Shown: positions 9,741 through 19,800 of the stretch, one piece after another
Layout: every line of letters begins with the position of its first letter
How positions within the stretch are numbered: the first letter of the stretch is position 1
Assembly (NCBI GenBank): GCA_000469685.2
Contig: LS997562.1
Coordinates: 36,244,345 to 36,308,344, forward strand
Reading direction: 5' to 3'
DNA: 64,000 nt
From: Haemonchus contortus
Taxonomy: Eukaryota > Nematoda > Chromadorea > Rhabditida > Trichostrongylidae
Translations under genes and position numbers: made by a program
The notes under the pieces: generated by a model
What the model saw: the letters and a program-made list of their open reading frames with translations, nothing else
Told to the model about the DNA's origin: nothing
Database searches by the model: none

Positions 9741-10301
9741 CAGGGGTGCCCAAAAAAAAGAGACACTTTCACTGCTTGGTTTGTACCACCAAACTTCAAT
9801 AAACTCTGACCGAATATTACCACCCGCAAAATCAAGAACACATTGTACTCGACCACGGAGTTCTTCAATGGCCTTCCGCACGGACGAAATCGAAAGTTTT
9901 TGCCACGCAAATTTGATGTCGTCTGAATTCGGCGAGATCGGCTCGTCTCCCACGACGTCGCAGACCATTGCGGAGTTGTCGGGGTTACAGGAAGTCAGCG
10001 GTCTTCCAGATCCTAAGCGACGATGCCCAGGAATCTGTCCGTGAGCGACTCGATTGAGAAAGTTGCGTATCTGCTTGTTGCCGACCGATATCCCATAAGT
10101 CGTCTTGAGCGCGTCCGCAATGGCAGACGGCTTTATATTGATGCCGATATAGGAACCACACGAGTTCCTGCTTCCTTTCATCAAGCAACATTCTTAGTAC
10201 AATTTACTCAATCACATTCTTCTGCTGCTTCAATCGGTGCGAAGTATTCCGCCCTGGATTAGGTCCCATGCATAGTGTCTCTTTTTTTTTGGGCACCCCT
10301 G
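9741..10301 (-). mobile_element. Non-autonomous Tc1/mariner-type element (561 bp)
   Basis: Inverted repeats CAGGGGTGCCCAAAAAAAAG at 9741 and the complement ending at 10301 are flanked by TA on both sides (9739-9740 and 10302-10303). On the minus strand one frame (9738-10184) reads an HTH-like N-terminal part (SAIADALKTTYGISVGNKQI), a GSGRPLT linker and then directly a transposase-C-terminus-like segment (IEELRGRVQCVLDFAGGNI). The DDE centre between them is missing, so this is an internal-deletion derivative that would need a transposase supplied in trans. Confidence 0.88.
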
Positions 10302-10538
10302 TATACTGCTCGGCAGAAAAACCTTCTAGATAGGGTGGAGGGATGGAAGGAAGGTCACATTCCGTTCCGAATTCTACAAAAAAACGACGATTCTTTAGGA
10401 AAGACAATAAAACTTTGAAATGTTCACGGAATATCAATTCATTTAATAAGTTTTAGGAATTATTCTCGATATGTCGCGGTCATGGTCCGCAACCCCGTTT
10501 TCCCGGACAGAAAACGAATGATTCAACAAAATAGAATA
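10302..10538. other. Intergenic spacer
   Basis: Short spacer between the Tc1/mariner derivative and the 3' end of the unc-73/trio gene. No feature was recognised. Confidence 0.4.
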
Positions 10539-10544
10539 TTTATT
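10539..10544 (-). terminator. Polyadenylation signal of the unc-73/trio gene
   Basis: AATAAA on the minus strand, 189 bases after the stop codon of the last kinase exon. This implies a 3' UTR of roughly 200 bases. Confidence 0.65.
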
Positions 10545-10732
10545 GATATAGAAACTCTTCAGCTCAACAATTCAACATGACCCGAATTCACTCAAGCTAG
10601 CGATTTCCTAAGCAACAGAACCTAATTCAAATAGTTCAACACGACTGTCCTAGATGTCTACAACAGAATCAACAGAATCAATGCCACAACAGTGCATAGC
10701 TCATCTCTTCACATAGGTAATCCAGCTCCAGG

Positions 10733-10801
10733 TTATCCTTCAAAACTAACGCTTCTCGAAAATTCCCGTGTTTCATGAGGAACTTCCAGATGGGTCACTT
10801 T
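10733..10801 (-). CDS. unc-73: unc-73/trio exon 29: C-terminus and stop
   Basis: Twenty-two codons and TAA after acceptor TTCGCTTCAG: KVTHLEVPHETREFSRSVSF then EG. This is a short post-kinase tail with a polyadenylation signal downstream at 10539-10544. Confidence 0.9.
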   Translation of the reverse strand, partial: KVTHLEVPHETREFSRSVSFEG

Positions 10802-13800
10802 CTGAAGCGAAATCTCTAAGAGAGTTGCTAAAAAGACTATAGCTGTCAGTGGCGCTCACCTTGAACCACCCTTTCTGTAGACATTCCTCCGCCGTGGGTC
10901 TTCGTGATGCCTCAAGAGCTAATACCTAGGTAATCACAATTTCTAAACCTAATTTACACATTTAATATTTCTAAGCGAATATATCAGAGGGAAACGACTA
11001 GAAAGCCAGAGGGACAAAAGTTCGTCGATTAAAAAATCCTGTTTTACTGGTATCCGCGATCGGAAAAAACCAGTCTGGCTCCTATATTCTGCAAAAAATC
11101 AGTGGTAGAAACTGGCCGAAGAAGCCGGTAGAGATCAGGTGGTCCCAATCCCTGCCTACATGGGTAACTTTTTCGCGTTTCCTGGCAGTGGAGAGGTGAA
11201 GTCCCGACCAGCTAACTATAGGACGAGTTCGACACACAAGATCTACGAAAAAATCTTCGGGTACATGCCGCGCGGCGAGTTCTAGATAGTTGCCTCATTG
11301 CGTATCAGGACATAGCTATACATTTTTGACAGTTGTCGTGCCGTGCCGGCAAACCATTAGGTACTTTTAGCTAAAGAAAAAGATTGGTCTAAGCCGTCTC
11401 GTTTCAAAGGACTAAATACTGCTACAGAAGCGCTAACCTTTTACTTATAACTGGGGCTGGGATTTGCTAGAGCTCTATTGTAGCTACCTAGCTCTAAAAG
11501 AAAACAATCTGCAGCAAGACGGGGTATCCTTGATAGGCAGTAAAAATCGGCAGTAAATCGAAAGAGCCGCTGGTTACTACTAGTATCATGCAAAGACTCG
11601 TAACAAGGAAGAGCACTGTCCCCATTTGTTTATCTTAACACTTGTAAACAAACCTCATTAAGAAACGACAATAATGCTGGTGATCTCTGCTCAGGATTTG
11701 TAGTCAGTGTAGGCAGCATATGATGTGGAGCAACACCAAAGCATAACTCAAACAGAACAGCACCGAAAGACCTGAATAGAGAACAAGGGGTAATAACAAT
11801 AACGGCTATCGGCATTTTCTTGAGGTGACTTGCGCCATGTATTTGAGTTTAACTCAGAATTGCTATGGTGATTTAGTGATCACACGACACACTACCCATA
11901 CAAAGACCGAGGTAAGTTTGGAGACCGATCACGTGGATTTCTTTCCCGGGCACAATGCTCCAGGAGGCATAAGTAGGTGAGTCAAAATCGTCACCGAAAT
12001 ATTGAAAAACAAAGAAAATCACGAAAATGCCATCGAAACGAACCAAATATCTGATGCGGTAGAAGGTGGCTTCCCAGCGATACGTTCTGGAGCGGAATAG
12101 CTGGAAGAGATCCAGTATTAACAGTTAGATCTTTCTCGAAGGAGACGGCATATATCAACTAACTTGATTTTAGTTCATAAAATCATTTAGGTCAATCAAA
12201 TCGATAAATTAAACAATTGTCTTACTGAAACTGTTCTCGGAAACCTACCTTTTATCAGAGTCCGTCCACGCCAACGCTTCTTCGTCGTCGACAAATCGAG
12301 CACATCCGAAGTCGATCAGGTAGACGTGGTCGGAGACGAGAAGATTTAAAGGCTACAAAAGAGATATACATAGACCGTCCATTCGTCCTAATCAGAAGTA
12401 CCATGGAAACATGAAAGGTCTTAGACAAAACTGTTAATCATCGAGTTTTGCTCTGGGAACTCGAAAAACCCGTTTGCTAGACGATCAGAAAGAGTGGAGC
12501 GTGCTGCTACGCTGAGAAAACTAACTGGCATCCATTACGCTATTATCAGCAGTGGGGAAGGCCTGAACGACCGATACTTAATCACCTTCTTCTTTCACCG
12601 ACTTTGAGGAAATGAAGTAAGGCATTTGAATGAACCTTAGCATCACGTACATAGAGCTCTCTGGAGCCACCCAATGCACGCTGGCACTCTTCACCTCTAT
12701 GACGACTTAAGCACCCAGTACTCTGCTCTGAACTAATAATAGCTCGCCGGATTGCCCTGAGCCGGACCAGTGCGGTTCGGCCTGTAATTGATTCCCGAAG
12801 AATCCCCGCAAAGAATCTATCACTAGGTGCTAACCTATCGCGATATCAAGGAGATGCTACAATTCCCGAAGTTTTGAAAATAAAACGTATCTCTCACGGA
12901 GATTAGTGCAAACAGACCTTCACATCAAGATGGACGATGTCTCTGGCATGAAGGTAGCTAAGAGCTCCTAGAATATCGCCTGAAAGACGCCGCAATAGTC
13001 GTTCAAGTTCACCACTTTCGTCATGCATATGAACGAACTCGTCTACGTAGGCGGAGATTCCCACTCCAGGCATTCTGAAAAATACTTCTGGAGAAACAAT
13101 GTAATGCTTTGCTAAGACTGAGCGTCGGCAAGACTCCTCGTTGATATTTTCAAAAAAGATATCATTGTAATAATGGAAAAAGCAAATAAATAAAAAGTAT
13201 TTTCCCCACTAACTCAATTCTATATTCAAGGAAATAACTAACTTTTTCATGGCTATACAGTACCGCCCATCGGAAGTAAACACACCCTTCAGACGAGGCA
13301 TACTCGAGTGGTGTAGTACAGACAGAACAGCGACCTGAAAGTACGCTCTATAAATTTCAAATACTGAATTTTCCTTGAAAGTGCTAACCTCTCGCTCGAC
13401 ATCAGTCTTCGACACCTCTGCTAAAAGCATTTTCACCGACACATTTCGCTGAGTTTTTAGAAGCGTACCGTCGTGAACAGTACAAAATCGCCCTCGTCCA
13501 CAAACTTCGCCCAATTCAACCGATTTCGACAATTCAGCGGCATTCTCCTAAGAATCAGAGCCTTGGCTTCGAAACCTCAGGATACAATCACCGCATCGAA
13601 GCGATAACATGTGTACTTTGAATGTTTTCTTTCAACCACTAGTGAAATTGGCGTGAGGTCTCTGGGCCTACATTCCTTTTGAATATCCTCCCACCAGGAG
13701 GTAATCAGTTGAGCTTCGGCTTGTCTCAACCTCACTTTGCAACTGATGCATGCCAAAGACCTTGCAATCACTCGCAAAAATCGAGAAAAGGACGCAAATA

Positions 13801-16800
13801 CGGTGTGTCTCAAATAGATTGTTTCCCAAAAAATCGATTTATCGATTACCAAATCAAACTTTTTGGACCAATCAAATAGGAAAATCACTCACAAGAAGGC
13901 TGATTCGCTTGCTGAAATCGATTTCCACCTCCTTACTTGGTCGACTACGAAGACCGAAATTATACGAGAACACTCTGATGCGGTAGCGGACTGGTCGGAA
14001 ATGCCGTAAGGAGATTGTCGTCGTACGCAATGCAGACGCAACGCACCGGTATTGTCCCATATCTATGTGAACAACCACTGTATTTATTACGGTTAAGCCG
14101 AAAAAAAGTTTTAAAAAATGCTAGTTCACCTTCACTTTGGAATTCTACACCATAGTATAGACCCTTTCTGAAACCCGGGTTCCAAGTCAAAAGCAATGCA
14201 TTCCGTCCTATACGTTCACAAACAAGGGACGCTGGAGGATCTGAAAAAAAAGGCCCAATTTCCTGATTTTCTACAAATTCAATCTACTATTGAGCAAAGC
14301 AATTTTCTAAAACCTTTGTTGTACTTCAAAAATATGAAAAATTAAAAATGAATTGTCACTTCGAGGAATGATCATTAACTCATTTTCAAGTCATTCTGCT
14401 CGGTTCAGTTCCCTCCTTAAAAGATCTAATGACACTTTGGACCTAGTGAAACATCTTATACATAATTAATTTCCCTTTATTCTTTCAATGCATAAATATT
14501 GGACAGATAAATAGACGAATCGATAAATAAATAAATAAATAAATAAATAAGTGGACTTGTTATCACTCAAATCGTTGAATTGATAAGATACTATTTATAC
14601 TGTTACCGTACCTGGATGAGTGATCACCTTGACCACAGATACCGACGAAGCGATACCGTAATCGTTCTTGGCCACAACGGAATATGGCCCATAGTCCAAT
14701 GCAGTAATTTTTTTGATAATCAAACTAGTAGATTCGCCATCACTCTAAATAGAAACATGAGTGATAAATAAAAAATCCAAAAGAATAAAAATAAAATGAT
14801 AAATCCGTCCTGGTCTAGGGAACGCTGAAGAAGACATTGGTCTCAGCCCAAGCGTTTGGGGAAAGAGCCAGCATTCGATAGTTCTAATTTTTCTGACTAG
14901 TTGACAATTTTCACGATTTTTCAACACTTAAGAATTGCCGTTTAATTTTATTATTCACTTATTTTTGTTTTCTATTTTACTATTTTTTTTCAAATCTCAC
15001 ATTGCTTTATATTTTACCTTCACTTCTGCCCGTCCAGCTTCCACAGCTGGACCTCGCCAGGTGACAGTAAACGGCGTTGTTGAACTGATTTCAGGGCGAA
15101 GAACGACACGATCACCTTCACAGACATTCACGTCAGCCAAAGGGATCACAAAAACAGGACGTCCATCGGGTATCTGGAAAACGGTACTTTCCATTTATAG
15201 AAGTATGTGTACTGGTTTATGCTTCTGAATCACGAACTATCGGTACAACAGCACGAATATCCTCTCCAGAAGATAACGGGGTAACAGGACTATCTGTCGG
15301 TATAACCTCATCCACAATAGCATGCCACATTCGACGGTACCTACAAGTTACAGGAAGCTTATGTTGAACCGTAAACAAGAGTCAATTGAATGAATACTAA
15401 AATTACTCTATTTGTTCGGCCAGCGTGTCTCCTGGTATGTCAACCAGCTCCAAAAAATAACTTGGCACTGAACCATCTTGACCGTTTTTCTTCAACACGT
15501 GAGAGAATCCTCCAAATACCTCGAGTATGTCAACCTGAATTCGAAACACTAAATTCGCCTCCCTGGCACATTATCAAGGGGCGGAGCTTGCGCAGGGGGT
15601 GGAGCTTTCCTAGCATAGCCAACCATTGAAACTGGTCCTCCTACAAAAATCAATGGCCTTGTTAGTGAGCAGCATAAATAATGATAATGTCAGCGTTGGT
15701 AGCAATCTATAATACCAAAGTTGAGCCGTATAATAGTGCTCCTACCGATTTACCAGCTCAAATTCCGTCTAGATGTCCTGAGCATATGAGTAACGTACTT
15801 CCGGCTGCTAGCGGTGGTCTGATAGGCAGAGAAAGAATAAAAAAAAAATTAGGAACAATGTTTCCTACCTGTTCTCCTGGTTCCAGATCTACTTCTCCTT
15901 TTCGGAGATGGTGGTAAGCACAACATGCGACTCCACGTAATGGTAGATCAGACCATCTCTTTTCCTGCGAACATGTTTTCCGATGATATGCCATTCCTTA
16001 TTTATTATATTTGTTATTCACAGCGCTTTGAAACTTCAATTCTCAGAACAAAGTTGTTTGCACATTCGAGTTACAGGGACATTGAGAACAGGGAACCCGA
16101 CGAGGCAACTAGATAGGAAGGTCGGCATGCTGTAAGCGGAATGAGTTCCATGTTATGCAGCCACCTGGAGGCACACAATAGAAACAAAGGTTGGCCTTGA
16201 TGCAGCCTTATTAGATCCTTTGGACGGAAGTGGTGTAGTGGCAAGTGGCGCACTATCACACATGCATGGTCACGAGTTCCAACCCCGGACCGATATCTGT
16301 CTGGCCCAACCAAACCATCCATCTTTTCAAGGTCGACCAATGGTACAAGTCTCGTCTGGGAGGATAAAATCACAGACTTGTGCATTTTCTGGCAACCGCA
16401 GTTAATTGTATATGACACACACGAACTCAATATGCCATTAAGATTTTGAATGAAGTTCGGACGCATCCCCCGGATGGGATTGTTCATCGCCCCAAGGCTT
16501 TTCCCTTTATCAGATTCTTCTGTCGCACAAATTATTTATTACATTATGAAGTTTCCTTTTCTTCTCGAGCCCCCCGTTATGAGGCTATTGGCGTCTGATT
16601 TCAGCTTTGATAGCAGACGGGTATGTATGTACTTGCTTCCTATAAAAAGTGTTTACTCTGGCCAATGTCTCCTTCCTTTATTGCTCCCACAAACTCTAGT
16701 TATCGACTAGGATGAAGTCTGTGAGAAGTCTGAATGATGTACGAAGTAAATAGGCTCTATGATTACGAAAAATGGAAATAAAGCCCCCAGTGCGCTATAA

Positions 16801-19800
16801 ATTTACCAGTTTGGCTATGCACGCTAACGCGTGTAAGGTATGTATATCGACGGCCACTTATCCAAGATAGAGTCATTCAGCGGAATCGGATAATTAGAAT
16901 AAGATAGTTCTCTCTAGATTCGAACGCTGAACTGCTGAGAGCATCACGCTCGATATATTCGAGCAGAGTTATTAGCGGTTGATCATAGCTTCGTCCACCT
17001 AGGTGCAAACCCTTCCCACTATAAGCTCGACCGCCCTCCTTTTGACTGCTCCTAACCATTTTTTCAGCGTTCTTGAAAGTTTTCGAAGGGATGAATTTTC
17101 AGTCCTAGCCCCGCTTTCCTGTGCCAGCTCTGCCCACTTTGAGAATTTGACCACATTTGTTCCATTACCTCATACCATTTTTCCCCGCGTTCTAGAGCCA
17201 TTTTGAACAGAACTATGAAATTTTGATTTAAGCCCCGCCCTTTTTTGGTGTCAACCTCGCCACTTCGGAAATTGGACCACATTTGTTCCATTACCTCTAA
17301 CCACTTCTTTCCGCGTTCTAGAATGTTTCTGAACGAAGTTACACTCATTTTTGAAAAAGGAGCTTTCACCTTAACGCACGCCCCGCACGCGGGGCTTCGC
17401 TAAGCTTACGCATGCCCAGCACGCATAAGGCCTTGCTCACTCTTTTTACTTTTTTTGCTGGCCTCGACGCCTTCGTTGAATCGAGTTGCGGATTTCTGTG
17501 AAAAGTACCGCCCACTGCGAGAACGCTCCGCCCACCGCCGGTGAGTTTCCTTTATTTTAGTTGTTGACCCACCCCTCACCTTTGCACATTTTTTCCCGGC
17601 GTCTGGACTGTTATGAGACCGAAAGAGAAGAATTGGCCTATGACCCCGCCCAATTCCGGCGCACCCCCACCCCTTGGGGGCGGGGCTCTGCTAGGCTCAC
17701 ATGTGCTCTGTTGCACTTACCCTATGCTCAATCCATTCCAAACTTGACCCGACTTCTCCAGGTGTTTCTTCAGGTTATATCGAATTTCCGTACAAACAAA
17801 CACAAACAGACAGACAGACAGAGCGCTATATATAGTAAGCATGTTCCTATCTGGGATTACGGGTCTGGGAACTTCTCCCCTAACACGGCGTCGCACATAC
17901 CGCACCCGCCGCCTATCGCAGGATTGCGATGGAAGATTGGAGCGCGCAATTTCTGAGGTAGGGAGTCCTTTAATTATTTGAATTGGCTGGCCGCTCCCTT
18001 CAATTTCGATGCGGTATTGATCGTCGTTTATATAGGAGGATTTATTTTAATTAATCAAGTCTAATAAAGATGAAAACTAAAAAGAAACAGAAGAAAAAAC
18101 GATAAAATCCAATGAAAAAGCAAGCCAGTCAAGGAAAAATTTCGCGTCCTATCGATTGGCGGGATACGGTAATTGCAGTGAAATTTGCCGCATGCCGCAA
18201 GGGAGAATGCCGCGATAGGGGAGAAGTTCCGTTACCCCTGGGATTACAGAGAGCAAGTGTTGATGTGGGTGATAGAGCGAAAGTTTTGAGGGAGACTAAT
18301 TCACCAGTTCATTTTTGAGCCGTGGTAGCACCCCAGCTATGTAGGCTGCTTTTGACCTGATAATGCGGCGCTTGGGCTTCTCCCATCCACAGATAGCTAT
18401 CCAGAAGAGATATTCAAAACCGTTTTGTCGTTAACTGAGCCTTCAGGCAACACGATCCATCCACGGTACCTCTACATTGTGATAACTGACGTGTTCCAGC
18501 ATTTTATTGAAGCCTTTCGTCTCGGGAGCTCTTGTGCTGGTGGGATCGTTTATAATCTCCTGACTATACAATTATCTCTTATTAGCAATTCAAATATGAA
18601 GTGCCACTCTGACAAAGGCTTTCATGGAATGATTTGTTTAAAAATATAATGATGTCAGATTGTTCATGTCTATATCCAAAGCAATGACTTGGAGGCGTCA
18701 TATCTCAGGACTTTTCTGTGGTCTCAAATGACTTTTGCTGATATACTGCACTCGTTCTTGAGCTGATTGCACAAATTAAGGGCATTGTAGGTATGAATAG
18801 AATATTTCCAGTATCTGGACTGGAAATGACTTTGGTTTTTCTCTCCCATTTACGGTAGTTAGATTCCCAAATCGAGCACGATGCTCAGTTGATTCTCATC
18901 GTCTCCTGACTAGTGAGAAACTATCATCCGATAGGTAGCGATTCGAAGTCCGTGGGAAATAGTTTTTGTGGGCGGAACCACACTGGACGATCGTACGTGG
19001 TAGCGCTCAAAAGTCTTCGGTGAAATGCTTTGACGCTCTTTCTCTCATAACTTTTTTGTTAGTAGACCAAATCGCGTGAAATTTGGATATGTTTAACTAG
19101 AGCATATTTCACCCTACCCAACACTATTTGACTGCAAAGCTGCAATATCCACAGATAGAGCAAGGTATTTGTATCGGTAGCAGGCTTTGCTAAAACTAAA
19201 GTTGTTGACGTCTGCACTTATTCGCACCTTATGTGCGTTTTTCTCATCTACATATTGTGTTCGGCGTTACCGCTCGTACACTTTTGACATGATAAAAAGG
19301 AAAGGGATTCTAGAAGGACAATGATCTGTATTTTCAGTCGATTTTGAGTTCATGCTCTATGGAATATCTGGAACAAGATCGGATTACAGGTTAATAGTGG
19401 TAAATATTCACAATACACCCACGCTCCAAATATAGAAATTTCGCATTATTAGATCCAGTAGGAAAGGAGTTACGACTGAAAAGTACGGCTGGAGAACCAA
19501 TTCACCGAAGACTTTTGGGCGCTATGTACTGTACATCAGTCACCTTCGAATGAGCTTCAAACCCCAATATACAGTATTTCTGAGGCAGAAGTAACCTAGT
19601 ACTCATGAAACAAATAAAGGGGGTATGGTCCAATGGAGTACAAGAGCACCTAAACTATTCAGAGATAGTATATGAAACTAAAAACAAGTTGAAGAAATTC
19701 AAATGAATCGCAGTCGCAATCAGTCGCGTTAACCCCTACTCATGCAGATTCTTACCGAAAAGTAGTTGGATGCGCATGGCTGAAAGAGAATGGAAGAGCT

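Noticed and set aside
11880..12000. Minus-strand stretch between APE and subdomain IX exons with an open frame
   Set aside because: Exon 26 joins exon 27 directly to give DIWSFG, so no intervening exon is possible.
13577..13888. Long minus-strand frame between the FN3 and kinase exons
   Set aside because: The flanking exons fit each other in phase, the frame has no domain signal and it starts at the GTGAGT donor. It is best explained as intron.
15545..15640. Minus-strand exon-like stretch encoding a Pro/Ala-rich peptide (KAPPPAQAPP) after a TTTTTGTAG
   Set aside because: It lies between the two halves of the SH3 domain, whose exons already join in phase 0. Including it would break the fold and its frame soon meets a stop.
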